Source: Flavobacterium hungaricum (lineage in GTDB: Bacteria; Bacteroidota; Bacteroidia; Flavobacteriales; Flavobacteriaceae). Taken from it: DNA of 64,000 nucleotides. Positions 26,680 through 34,696 of the stretch are shown here, one piece after another. The notes under the pieces are model-generated. The model saw only the letters and a list, made by a program, of their open reading frames with translations, searched no databases and had not been told where the DNA came from. Each line of letters opens with the position of its first letter. Positions within the stretch are counted from its first letter, which is position 1. Where the stretch lies: assembly GCF_015182285.1 (NCBI RefSeq), contig NZ_PRDM01000005.1, positions 124,001 through 188,000 on the forward strand. Reading direction: 5' to 3'. The position numbers and the translations under genes were made by a program.

Positions 26680-29127
26680 ATGGAAACCAAAAGAAGTTAT
26701 ACCGCACTCAAAGTTTTATTCAGTTATGTTGCTTTATTAGCTTTGGTGGTAACTGTAGGATGGTTTTTATATTCAGAATATGTAGTTTACAACAAACTCG
26801 AAGATAAAATTGCGCTTGAAAAAACCAAAATTTTAAGAGTCAGCAAACTTTTCTCGAATGTATATAAAACAGAAGGTCTGGCACGACAAACGATTCAGAC
26901 CAATTCTCCAAAAGATTTTAAAAAATATCTTATCGAAAGCGACTCTCTCCGTCTGCGAATTGACAGTTTAAAACAAATTGCTTCTACAGATTATCAAAGG
27001 TCACTTTTGGATACCGTTTCTTTTCTGCTTTCAGAAAAAATAGAAAACATCAAACAGTTAAGAGAAATTAAAAACAAAGCTGATGACGAAACTTCTGTAA
27101 ACAATGCCATTGATGAAATTACAAAAATGGAGTTTAATCTGCGAAAACTTGAATTAGAAGATTTCACTAAGAACCCTAATCAACTCGGAACTTATCAACG
27201 CGGCGTATTACAACGCTATGTAGATTATTTAAATCAAAACATTCCTGACGACAGTACGAATACCCTAAGCAAAAAAGCCTCGGATTCTATTTTAGCAAAT
27301 TCGAAAAAGCTTTTAAGCTCCGTAAAACTGAAAGCCGAAAAAAAGAAAGAATCTCTAAACTTTGAAGAAAACAAATTACTTCAGAATGAAATCGCAATTT
27401 CAGATCAGCTTAGAAAAGTCCTTCGAATTATTGAACGTGAAATCATCAATAATTCCATAAAAAACAATTCATTAAAAGAAAAATCATTAAAAAGAATCAA
27501 TGAAATTGTTACGGCTTCTGCTGTGATTGGTTTATTATTGACTATCTTCTTTTCGATATTAATTGTGAGCGATTATTCGAAATCACATCTTTATAAAAAA
27601 CAACTCGAAATTGCCAATTTCAAAACTAAAAATTTACTAAAGAGCCGTGAACAGCTAATCTCAACAGTCAGCCACGATTTAAAAACACCTTTGAGCACAA
27701 TTGTGGGATATTCTGAATTATTAGGCAACTCAGACATCAATACAAAGCAGGCATATTTTATTAAAAACATCAAAAATTCGTCGGAATATATTACACAGCT
27801 GGTTCAGGATTTATTGGATTTTTCGAAAATAGAAGCCGGTAAAATTGCAATCGAAAAAGTACCGTTTTTACTTCCTGAAATCATAGACGATGTTGCCAAA
27901 AATATTCAGACTGTTTACAAACAGAAAAATATTGATCTGATTATTACTGTTGATGAAGAATTGAACAAGCGAATTGTGGGAGATCCTTTTCGTTTAAAAC
28001 AAATTCTGACCAATATTATCGGGAATGCCTATAAATTTACCGAAGAAGGTCATATAAAAATCACCGCTTTCGCGAATGACAATCAGTTCTTTACCATTTC
28101 GATAGAAGATACGGGAATCGGAATTGAAAAAGGAAATCAGAAATTGGTCTTTGAAGAGTTTGCACAAGCAAATGAGGGCATCGAAAAAAAATACGGCGGG
28201 ACAGGTTTAGGATTGTCAATCTGCCAGAAGATTATTTCTATTTTGGGAGGAAAATTGAGTCTGGACAGTACTTTCGGAAAAGGAAGCACCTTCAATATCC
28301 AGCTTCCGTTATTATTTGACCACAGTATCACAGCAACCGCCACTCCTGTAGAGGCTAAAAAGCCGTTGTACAAAAACACCAAAAAACAAACTTTTATAGT
28401 GGTTGACGACGACATCAATCTGCTTAATTTAACCAGCGGTGTTTTAAGACAAGAAAATCATCAGGTATTGGCTTTCAGCAGTGCGTCAAAAGCATTAGAA
28501 ACAATGGAGAACACCGCTTTTGATTTTGTGATTACAGACATTCAAATGCCGGAAGTTGACGGCTTTTCATTTTTAGAAAATTTAAAAAATAATCCTAACA
28601 TTCCTTTCAAAAATCAGCCTGTAATTGCGCTTACCGGCAGAACAGATCTGGAACTTTCTATTTATAAAGAAGCCGGTTTTACGACGGTGGTCAAAAAACC
28701 TTATTCTCCAAAAATTTTATTAGAAACCATTCAGCATATTTTGGATAATGAAGAATTGCCAGATGTTGAAATAAATGAAATCGAAGAAACAAACTCTTTG
28801 CAATTGTATTCTCTAGAAACCTTAAAAGACTTTTTGGGTCATGACGAAAGTGCCTTAAAAGAAGTTATAAAATCTTTTATTGAAAGCAGTATCGAAAACC
28901 TAGAGCTTTTGGAAACGGCTATTGAGGAGAAAAACATCGAAGAAATCAAATCTATAGCGCATCGAATTGCACCTATGTTCAAACAAATTGAAGCAAGGGA
29001 AATTGGCGAAACTTTGAAAAAAATTGAAAAAGACGAATATAAAATCAGTCAACTGCCTGCTATTTACAAAGATCTGATCATCAAAACAGCTGTTTTATTT
29101 GAATCGTTGAAACAAGAGTTACTGTAA
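26680..29127 (+). CDS. hybrid sensor histidine kinase with receiver and HPt domains
   Basis: An 815-residue inner-membrane sensor of a multistep phosphorelay. TM helix 1 is at about 11-31, a periplasmic sensor of about 245 residues rich in charged helices follows, and TM helix 2 is at about 277-298. The kinase core has H332 in TVSHDLKTPLS, the N box near 444 (IIGNAYKFTEEG), DTGIGIEKG and GGTGLGLSI. A receiver starts near 570 with phospho-acceptor D620 (TDIQMPEVDG) and KK-P later. The C-terminal HPt domain has H761 (SIAHRIAPMF). All four phosphotransfer residues look intact. Only 9 bases separate its stop from that of the convergent NtrC-type regulator, the probable final acceptor. Confidence 0.96.
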   Translation: METKRSYTALKVLFSYVALLALVVTVGWFLYSEYVVYNKLEDKIALEKTKILRVSKLFSNVYKTEGLARQTIQTNSPKDFKKYLIESDSLRLRIDSLKQIASTDYQRSLLDTVSFLLSEKIENIKQLREIKNKADDETSVNNAIDEITKMEFNLRKLELEDFTKNPNQLGTYQRGVLQRYVDYLNQNIPDDSTNTLSKKASDSILANSKKLLSSVKLKAEKKKESLNFEENKLLQNEIAISDQLRKVLRIIEREIINNSIKNNSLKEKSLKRINEIVTASAVIGLLLTIFFSILIVSDYSKSHLYKKQLEIANFKTKNLLKSREQLISTVSHDLKTPLSTIVGYSELLGNSDINTKQAYFIKNIKNSSEYITQLVQDLLDFSKIEAGKIAIEKVPFLLPEIIDDVAKNIQTVYKQKNIDLIITVDEELNKRIVGDPFRLKQILTNIIGNAYKFTEEGHIKITAFANDNQFFTISIEDTGIGIEKGNQKLVFEEFAQANEGIEKKYGGTGLGLSICQKIISILGGKLSLDSTFGKGSTFNIQLPLLFDHSITATATPVEAKKPLYKNTKKQTFIVVDDDINLLNLTSGVLRQENHQVLAFSSASKALETMENTAFDFVITDIQMPEVDGFSFLENLKNNPNIPFKNQPVIALTGRTDLELSIYKEAGFTTVVKKPYSPKILLETIQHILDNEELPDVEINEIEETNSLQLYSLETLKDFLGHDESALKEVIKSFIESSIENLELLETAIEEKNIEEIKSIAHRIAPMFKQIEAREIGETLKKIEKDEYKISQLPAIYKDLIIKTAVLFESLKQELL

Positions 29128-29136
29128 GGCAGACAC

Positions 29137-30489
29137 TTATTGTTCGATATTGTATTGTTTCAATTTATTGTAAAGTGTCTTTCTAGTGATTTTAAGCAAT
29201 TTTGCGGCCTCCGATTTATTATTCTGCGCTTTTGACAAGGCATGAATAATGGCTTCTTTTTCATTATCAGACAATGAAAAACTGCTGTTTGCTGTTTGTT
29301 TCTGAATCTGGAAAAATTCTGCCGGCAGGACATCGCTTTCTATAAAATCCCCTCGAGATAAAAGTGTTGCGCGTTTTACACAGTTTTGTAATTCGCGTAA
29401 ATTTCCAGGCCAATTGTAATTTTGAAATATCGAAACCACTTCTGGAGAAAAACCGATGATTTCTTTATTCAATTGCTGATTGGCTTTTTCAAGAAAATAA
29501 TCTGCAAAAACCATTAAATCTTCATCACGATCTTTTAATGATGGAGACTGAATAGAGAATTCGTTGATTCTATGGTATAAATCTTCTCTAAAATCGCCGT
29601 TTTTTACTGCCTCGCGTAAATCTTCGTTTGTCGCCGTAATAATGCGTATATCGACGTTTATTTCTTTATTGCTCCCAACGGGTTTAATTTTTCGTTCTTG
29701 AAGCGCTCTCAAAAGCTGGATTTGATTTTCGTAAGAAAGGTTTCCTATTTCATCCAAAAACAAAGTCCCTCCATTTGCCGCTTCAAAATAACCCATTTTA
29801 TCGCTGATTGCTCCGGTAAAAGATCCTTTTAAATGCCCGAAGAATTCACTTGCTGCCAATTCTTTCGGAATTGCACCGCAATCTACCGCAATAAAATTAT
29901 TGTTCTTTCTATTACTCTGCTGATGAATACTTTTGGCAATAATTTCTTTTCCAGTTCCGCTTTCGCCGATAATCAAAACGGACATATCGGTCGGACTTAC
30001 CAATTGAATGTGGTCAAGCAGTTTTTTAGAAGCCACAGAAATTCCTCTTACAAATTCATTTTCGCCAGAGGTTTGTTTTTTAACGGCTTTTTTTTGTTTG
30101 ACAGGAACTTCTTCCTCTTCTTCTGTTTGAGGTGTCTGCAAGGCATTGGTAATAACCAGCAGAACTTCATCTGGATTAAATGGTTTTGAGATATAATCTG
30201 CCGCACCATTTTTAATTGCCTTAACAGCAGTATTTACATCAGAATATCCTGTCATTAAGATCACAGGAATATGAGGATAAGCATTTTTAAATTCAGACAT
30301 CAATCCGATACCATCAGAATCAGGCAGACGAAGATCTGTCAAAATCAAATCAAATGATTCGTTTTTAACCGCAACACGTGCTTCTGCAGCAGAGAACGCA
30401 ATGGATACATCGTACGCTTTTTTAACTAGAAATTTTTCTAATAATTTACAAAACGCGATGTCGTCTTCTATCAATAATATCTTTGGCAT
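29137..30489 (-). CDS. NtrC-type sigma-54-dependent response regulator
   Basis: A 450-residue activator with three domains. The receiver has acidic pair D9-D10, phospho-acceptor D52 (LTDLRLPDSDG) and K102 (SKPFNPDE). The AAA+ domain has Walker A GESGTGKE (175-182), the sigma-54 contact loop as GSFTGA (222-227, where GAFTGA is usual) and Walker B LFLDEIG (D246-E247). The C-terminal Fis-type helix-turn-helix is NKSEAAKLLKITRKTLYNKL. A Glu/Lys-rich linker is at about 119-142. Paired by position with the convergent hybrid kinase. Directly upstream on its strand is the PepSY-like cluster, separated by a terminator. Confidence 0.96.
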   Translation of the reverse strand: MPKILLIEDDIAFCKLLEKFLVKKAYDVSIAFSAAEARVAVKNESFDLILTDLRLPDSDGIGLMSEFKNAYPHIPVILMTGYSDVNTAVKAIKNGAADYISKPFNPDEVLLVITNALQTPQTEEEEEVPVKQKKAVKKQTSGENEFVRGISVASKKLLDHIQLVSPTDMSVLIIGESGTGKEIIAKSIHQQSNRKNNNFIAVDCGAIPKELAASEFFGHLKGSFTGAISDKMGYFEAANGGTLFLDEIGNLSYENQIQLLRALQERKIKPVGSNKEINVDIRIITATNEDLREAVKNGDFREDLYHRINEFSIQSPSLKDRDEDLMVFADYFLEKANQQLNKEIIGFSPEVVSIFQNYNWPGNLRELQNCVKRATLLSRGDFIESDVLPAEFFQIQKQTANSSFSLSDNEKEAIIHALSKAQNNKSEAAKLLKITRKTLYNKLKQYNIEQ

Positions 30490-30551
30490 TTGCTTTTAGT
30501 GACTTTTTTGCTAAAATAATACTATTAAACTTGTCTTTTCATAAAATTATC

Positions 30552-30587
30552 AAAAAAAAAAGAGATTGCACGTCGCAATCTCTTTTT
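30552..30587 (-). terminator. terminator of the PepSY-like cluster
   Basis: Stem AAAAAGAGATTGC (30557-30569) with GCAATCTCTTTTT (30575-30587), 5-base loop; on the minus strand a T-run follows. It separates the cluster from the regulator gene. Confidence 0.85.
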
Positions 30588-30617
30588 CACCAAAAACATA
30601 AATCTAAATTCACCTAA

Positions 30618-30914
30618 TTATATTTTCAACCAGTTACCATTGACATCTGAGTAAACAGTAGCCTTTTGGTCTCCAACTGATATTTCGAGTTTATACTCTT
30701 TTTTTTCGTTAACAAATGCTTTATCCAATTTTGCTCCTGGATAAGCAGTCTGCAAAGCTGTTTTTACAGCTGCAGGCACAGCATCTGCAGTAACTTCTGT
30801 ATATTCTGTCTGCACAGAAATACTAGTTTTAATTTCTTTAGCATGAGTCGATGCATTGGCATCAATTGACATCATCCCTAATAAAATTGCTGCTGATAAG
30901 ATTAGATTTTTCAT
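30618..30914 (-). CDS. exported PepSY-like protein, copy 5 of 5
   Basis: A 98-residue exported protein: signal peptide of about 21 residues (MKNLILSAAILLGMMSIDAN), then a small domain with VPAAVKTALQTAYPGAKLDK, NEKKEYKLEISVGD and a C-terminal YSDVNGNWLKI. This is the pattern I associate with the putative beta-lactamase-inhibitor-like, PepSY-like family (DUF2874), which binds unknown partners in the periplasm. Last gene of the cluster; the gap to copy 4 is 13 bases. It differs from the others by a longer Ala/Thr/Lys segment after the signal and a final Ile. Confidence 0.85.
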   Translation of the reverse strand: MKNLILSAAILLGMMSIDANASTHAKEIKTSISVQTEYTEVTADAVPAAVKTALQTAYPGAKLDKAFVNEKKEYKLEISVGDQKATVYSDVNGNWLKI

Positions 30915-30927
30915 AATGCTGTTTTAT

Positions 30928-31221
30928 TTATTTTTTGACGATATTTCCTGAAGCATCTGTAAATACAGTATACTTTTTGTCGCCAGTAGAAATTTCCAAT
31001 TTGTATTGGTCTTTATCGTTTTTATAAGCTTTATCAAGCTTAGTATTCGGGAAAGATTTTTCTATTGTAGATTTTACTGCAGCAGGAACTGCGTCTAGAG
31101 CAACTTCAGTATATCCATCTTGGACAAATACTGACTGAGTTACTGGAATTGCTGTTGGAACCGCCGCATGAATCGACAAACTTCCTAAAACAATCACCGC
31201 TGATAAGATTAACTTTTTCAT
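30928..31221 (-). CDS. exported PepSY-like protein, copy 4 of 5
   Basis: A 97-residue paralogue with signal peptide MKKLILSAVIVLGSLSIHAA. The mature domain carries EVALDAVPAAVKSTIEKSFP, NDKDQYKLEISTGDKKYTVF and TDASGNIVKK. It has a phenylalanine (SFPNTKL) where the other copies have AYP, and the closing basic residues KK are kept. It starts 17 bases after the stop of copy 3. The same periplasmic role is expected for all copies, but no function is established. Confidence 0.85.
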   Translation of the reverse strand: MKKLILSAVIVLGSLSIHAAVPTAIPVTQSVFVQDGYTEVALDAVPAAVKSTIEKSFPNTKLDKAYKNDKDQYKLEISTGDKKYTVFTDASGNIVKK

Positions 31222-31238
31222 AATATAGTGGTTTAAAA

Positions 31239-31529
31239 TTATTTCTGTAGAATTTTACCCGCAGCATCAGTGTAAACGATCGATTTTTCTCCTCGAACGG
31301 TTACCTCAATTTTGTACTCTTTTTTATCATTTACCCATGCTTTTTCAAGCACTACACCAGGATAAGCATCATCTAAAGATTTTTTTACAGCTGCTGGAAC
31401 TCCATCTACTTCTTTATATCCATCCTGATCATTAACTGTTTGTAACATTTGGTTAGGAACAACAGTGGTTTCTGCATGCATCGACAAACTGCCTAAAACA
31501 ATTGCTGCCGATAAGATTAACTTTTTCAT
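31239..31529 (-). CDS. exported PepSY-like protein, copy 3 of 5
   Basis: A 96-residue paralogue, the signal being MKKLILSAAIVLGSLSMHAE, nearly the same as copy 4. The mature part reads GYKEVDGVPAAVKKSLDDAY, PGVVLEKAWVNDKKEYKIEV, RGEKSIVYTDAAGKILQK. It is the only copy with Trp in the KAW position and Arg-Gly in place of VGD. A 28-base gap separates it from copy 2. Copies 3 and 4 look like a more recent duplication by their shared signal peptide. Confidence 0.85.
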   Translation of the reverse strand: MKKLILSAAIVLGSLSMHAETTVVPNQMLQTVNDQDGYKEVDGVPAAVKKSLDDAYPGVVLEKAWVNDKKEYKIEVTVRGEKSIVYTDAAGKILQK

Positions 31530-31557
31530 AGTAATAGTTTTTAAGGGTTAGTTGTTA

Positions 31558-31854
31558 TTATTTTTTAATCCATGTTCCGTCTGCGTTAGCATAAAGATTT
31601 CCTGTTTTATCTCCAACAGTAACTTCAAGCTTGTACTCGGATTTTGTGTTTTTAAAAGCTTTTGTCAGAACTGCATCTGGATACGCTTTTTTAAGAGCAT
31701 CAGTTACAGCAACTGGAACTTCTACTACTTTAACTTCTGTATAGTCGTCTTGAACAGAAATTGTTTTAACGATTGTATTTGAAATTGGCGAAGTTGAAGC
31801 AAATGATGTTAAACCTCCCAAAACGATTGCGGCTGATAGAAATAAATTTTTCAT
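31558..31854 (-). CDS. exported PepSY-like protein, copy 2 of 5
   Basis: A 98-residue paralogue very close to copy 1: the signal MKNLFLSAAIVLGGLTSFAS, the stretch NTIVKTISVQDDYTEVKVVE and the end NLYANADGTWIKK are nearly shared with it. The core has PVAVTDALKKAYPDAVLTKA and NTKSEYKLEVTVGDKTG. An 82-base gap separates it from copy 1 and holds no -7 box that I can see, so read-through from the first gene is likely. Confidence 0.85.
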   Translation of the reverse strand: MKNLFLSAAIVLGGLTSFASTSPISNTIVKTISVQDDYTEVKVVEVPVAVTDALKKAYPDAVLTKAFKNTKSEYKLEVTVGDKTGNLYANADGTWIKK

Positions 31855-31936
31855 GATAGTTGTATTTTAATATTGTTAATTTAATCTTAGTATTCTTGAT
31901 TTGAATTTTCATATCGAATCTTCGATTACTACTTGA

Positions 31937-32233
31937 TTATTTTTGAATCCAAGTTCCGTCTGCATTAGCGAAAAGATTTCCAACTTTGTCACCAACAGTA
32001 ACGTCTAGTTTGTACTCTGATTTTTCGTTTTTATATGCTTTTGTAATTACTGCATCTGGATATGCTTTTTTCAAAGACTCAGTAATTGGAGCTGGTAATT
32101 CTTCTAATTTAATTTCAGTGTATTCGTCTTCAATAGAAATCGTTTTTACGATTGTATTATTTACTTGTGTAGTTGAAGCGAATGAAGTTAAACTTCCTAA
32201 GACAATTGCGGCTGATAAAAATAAATTTTTCAT
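31937..32233 (-). CDS. exported PepSY-like protein, copy 1 of 5 (promoter-proximal)
   Basis: First gene of the cluster, 98 residues: signal MKNLFLSAAIVLGSLTSFAS, then EIKLEELPAPITESLKKAYP, DAVITKAYKNEKSEYKLDVT, VGDKVGNLFANADGTWIQK. The upstream region has no TAnnTTTG box but carries a sigma-54-like -24 element and a palindrome. This, and its place beside the NtrC-type regulator, suggests that the cluster is a target of that regulator. Confidence 0.85.
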   Translation of the reverse strand: MKNLFLSAAIVLGSLTSFASTTQVNNTIVKTISIEDEYTEIKLEELPAPITESLKKAYPDAVITKAYKNEKSEYKLDVTVGDKVGNLFANADGTWIQK

Positions 32234-32297
32234 AACGTATATATTTAAGATTAATAGTTGTTTACGCTTTAAGTAATGAAATTATTATGCCGTAAAA

Positions 32298-32313
32298 GAA
32301 AAGAACTGTGCCA
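32298..32313 (-). promoter_or_regulatory. incomplete sigma-54-type promoter before the PepSY-like cluster
   Basis: On the minus strand TGGCAC (32313-32308) is a perfect -24 half, preceded by TT. Five bases on, the -12 half reads TTTTC instead of TTGCW, so the nearly invariant GC is absent. About 70 bases before the first start codon. Only a candidate. Confidence 0.3.
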
Positions 32314-32376
32314 AACCATGCAAAAGCCTATATTTAAAAGGATTGGCGGAAAATTGATTAAAACACTAAAAATCAA

Positions 32377-32434
32377 AAAAGTGTGTAAATGGCAGGAAAA
32401 GTGTGTAATAAGTAAACACAAATTGTGTTTACTT
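32377..32434. promoter_or_regulatory. candidate activator site: 25-nt palindrome plus direct repeat
   Basis: AAGTAAACACAA-A-TTGTGTTTACTT (32410-32434) has perfect 12-bp arms. Next to it AAAAGTGTGTAA occurs twice with a 20-bp period (32377-32388, 32397-32408). The block is about 100 bp upstream of the candidate -24 element, the usual distance for enhancer sites of NtrC-type activators. A T-run after the palindrome means a plus-strand terminator is an alternative. This is in the gene-free 32234-32726 stretch. Confidence 0.45.
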
Positions 32435-32444
32435 CGGTTTTTTT

Positions 32445-32663
32445 CATTCCGTAGAAATGTTTCGTCGACAGATTCGATTTACCGTTTGTAGAGATTCGTT
32501 CCATAGGAACGTTTAATTTGATTCGATTTTTTTCGTCGTGAATTTTTGCGCGATGTTAATGTTCTCAATTACGAATCAATTGCTCCTATCGAACACTATT
32601 CAAACAAAATCTTTTTAACATCGGATTTCATCCGTCTACCGACGATTTGTTCCTAACGGAACA
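32445..32663. repeat. REP-like palindromes, inverted arrangement
   Basis: CATTCCGTAGAAATG (32445) with tail TTTCGTCGACAG; CGTTCCATAGGAACG (32497-32511); and TGTTCCTAACGGAACA (32648-32663), which is preceded by CTACCGACGAT, so it has the opposite orientation. Same family as 4693-5632. Nothing else is seen in the rest of the gap. Confidence 0.7.
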
Positions 32664-32691
32664 TTACATGCTTTTATACGAACTTGGAAAT

Positions 32692-32723
32692 AAAAAAAAA
32701 GGCTGTCAAAATTGACAGCCTTT
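32692..32723 (-). terminator. terminator of the fabH-accB-accC operon
   Basis: Stem AAAGGCTGTCAA (32698-32709) with TTGACAGCCTTT (32712-32723), flanked by an A-run that is a T-run on the minus strand; 3 bases after the accC stop. Confidence 0.88.
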
Positions 32724-32726
32724 ATA

Positions 32727-34076
32727 TTATTCCTCTATTGGATTCATTTTGAAAGTATCCATAAATGCAGTTGTATAATCTCCTGCTATATATTTTGGAT
32801 CATCCATTAATTGTCTGTGGAAAGGTATTGTAGTTTTCACACCTTCAATTACGAACTCATCCAAAGCTCTTCTCATTTTACTGATTGCTTCTTCACGAGA
32901 CTGCGCTGTTGTAATTAACTTTGCAATCATCGAATCGTAATTTGGCGGAATGCTGTAACCAGAATATACGTGAGTATCTAAACGTACTCCGTGACCTCCC
33001 GGCATATGAAGCGTAGTAATTTTTCCTGGTGAAGGACGAAAATCATTGTAAGGATCTTCTGCATTAATACGACATTCGATAGCGTGTAATTCTGGAAGAT
33101 AGTTTCTACCAGAAATCGGAATTCCTGCTGCAACCATTATCTGCTCACGAATCAAGTCATAATCAATAACTTGTTCTGTAATCGGGTGCTCTACCTGAAT
33201 ACGAGTATTCATCTCCATAAAGTAGAAGTTTCTATGTTTGTCAACTAAGAATTCTACTGTTCCAGCTCCTTCGTATTTAATAAATTCTGCGGCTTTTACA
33301 GCAGCTTCACCCATTTTTGCACGAAGTTCGTCTGTCATAAAAGGAGAAGGAGTTTCTTCTGTTAGTTTTTGGTGACGACGTTGTACAGAACAATCTCTTT
33401 CAGAAAGGTGGCAGGCTTTACCGTAAGCATCTCCAACAACCTGAATTTCGATGTGACGTGGTTCTTCAATAAGCTTCTCCATGTACATACCGTCATTTCC
33501 AAACGCTGCAGCTGCTTCCTGACGTGCACTTTCCCAAGCTTTCAAAAGCTCATCTTCTTTCCAGATAGCACGCATTCCTTTTCCACCACCACCAGCGGTA
33601 GCTTTCATCATTACTGGATAGCCAATTTCTTTAGCTGTTTTTTGTGCATGTTCAAAAGACTCTAACAATCCGTCTGAACCAGGTACACAAGGAACTCCTG
33701 CAGCTTTCATTGTAGCTTTTGCAGAAGCTTTATCACCCATTCTGTCAATCATTTCAGGAGCCGCACCAATAAATTTGATTCCGTGCTCTTGACAAATTTT
33801 CGAGAATTTAGCATTCTCAGAAAGAAATCCATAACCTGGATGAATTGCATCTGCATTTGTAATTTCTGCAGCTGCAATAATATTTGACATTTTCAAATAC
33901 GATAAGTTACTCGGAGGAGGACCAATACAAACCGCTTCATCAGCAAATTTAACATGTAAACTTTCTGCGTCGGCTGTAGAGTAAACTGCAACAGTTTTAA
34001 TTCCCATTTCCTTACAGGTACGAATCACACGAAGTGCAATTTCTCCTCTATTCGCAATTAATATTTTTTTAAACAT
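32727..34076 (-). CDS. accC: acetyl-CoA carboxylase, biotin carboxylase subunit
   Basis: ATP-grasp enzyme that carboxylates the biotin of AccB, the first half-reaction of fatty acid synthesis. N-terminal KILIANRGEIALRVIRTCKE, the glycine-rich ATP loop KATAGGGGKGMR near residue 160, EKLIEEPRHIEIQV, and the active-site EMNTRIQVEHPITE are all present. Length 449 is standard. The last gene of the run pdxA/yceD-like/rpmF/fabH/accB/accC. The carboxyltransferase genes accA and accD are not in the window. Confidence 0.97.
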   Translation of the reverse strand: MFKKILIANRGEIALRVIRTCKEMGIKTVAVYSTADAESLHVKFADEAVCIGPPPSNLSYLKMSNIIAAAEITNADAIHPGYGFLSENAKFSKICQEHGIKFIGAAPEMIDRMGDKASAKATMKAAGVPCVPGSDGLLESFEHAQKTAKEIGYPVMMKATAGGGGKGMRAIWKEDELLKAWESARQEAAAAFGNDGMYMEKLIEEPRHIEIQVVGDAYGKACHLSERDCSVQRRHQKLTEETPSPFMTDELRAKMGEAAVKAAEFIKYEGAGTVEFLVDKHRNFYFMEMNTRIQVEHPITEQVIDYDLIREQIMVAAGIPISGRNYLPELHAIECRINAEDPYNDFRPSPGKITTLHMPGGHGVRLDTHVYSGYSIPPNYDSMIAKLITTAQSREEAISKMRRALDEFVIEGVKTTIPFHRQLMDDPKYIAGDYTTAFMDTFKMNPIEE

Positions 34077-34184
34077 CTTATTTTAATTAGATAATTAGAC
34101 AATTTGATAATTAGATAATTTTAGATGATTAACAAAATTCTCTGCGAACCATTCTAAAATCTAAAATCTAAAATCTAAATTTAT

Positions 34185-34673
34185 TTATGATGGGTCAACT
34201 AAGAATAAAGGCTGGTCAAATTCTACAGGAGACATATCGTCAACAAGAATTTTTACAATTTTACCAGAAACTTCAGATTCGATTTCGTTGAATAATTTCA
34301 TTGCTTCAATTACACAAAGAACATCTCCTTTAGCGATTGTGCTGCCAACTTCTGTAAAAACTGGTTTGTCTGGAGATGGTTTTCTATAAAAAGTACCAAT
34401 AATTGGAGATTTTATAGTAACATATTTAGAATCGTTAGTCGCTGCAGGAGCTTCTGGAGTAACATTTACAACTGTTGGAGCAGTAACTTGCGGAACTACT
34501 GCCTGAGGCAATGCTTGTTGAGCAGGTAATTGCTGCACGTAAGTAGCTTCAGTTACATTTGTTTCTAGAGTTGTTCTAATCGTGATTTTCACATCATCCA
34601 TTTCCAACTTCACCTCTGCAACGCCCGAATTTGCAACAAATTTGATTAGGTTTTGAATTTCTTTTAAATCCAT
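34185..34673 (-). CDS. accB: biotin carboxyl carrier protein of acetyl-CoA carboxylase
   Basis: Carries biotin between biotin carboxylase and carboxyltransferase. An N-terminal helix region (MDLKEIQNLIKFVANSGVAE) and a Pro/Ala/Val/Gln-rich linker (about 45-78) are followed by the biotinyl domain with the EAMKL motif; the biotinylated Lys is K126. Length 162 is normal. It lies between fabH (23-base gap) and accC (108-base gap with TAGATAATT repeats). Confidence 0.96.
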   Translation of the reverse strand: MDLKEIQNLIKFVANSGVAEVKLEMDDVKITIRTTLETNVTEATYVQQLPAQQALPQAVVPQVTAPTVVNVTPEAPAATNDSKYVTIKSPIIGTFYRKPSPDKPVFTEVGSTIAKGDVLCVIEAMKLFNEIESEVSGKIVKILVDDMSPVEFDQPLFLVDPS

Positions 34674-34696
34674 AATGATTCGTTTTTAGTTTTAAT

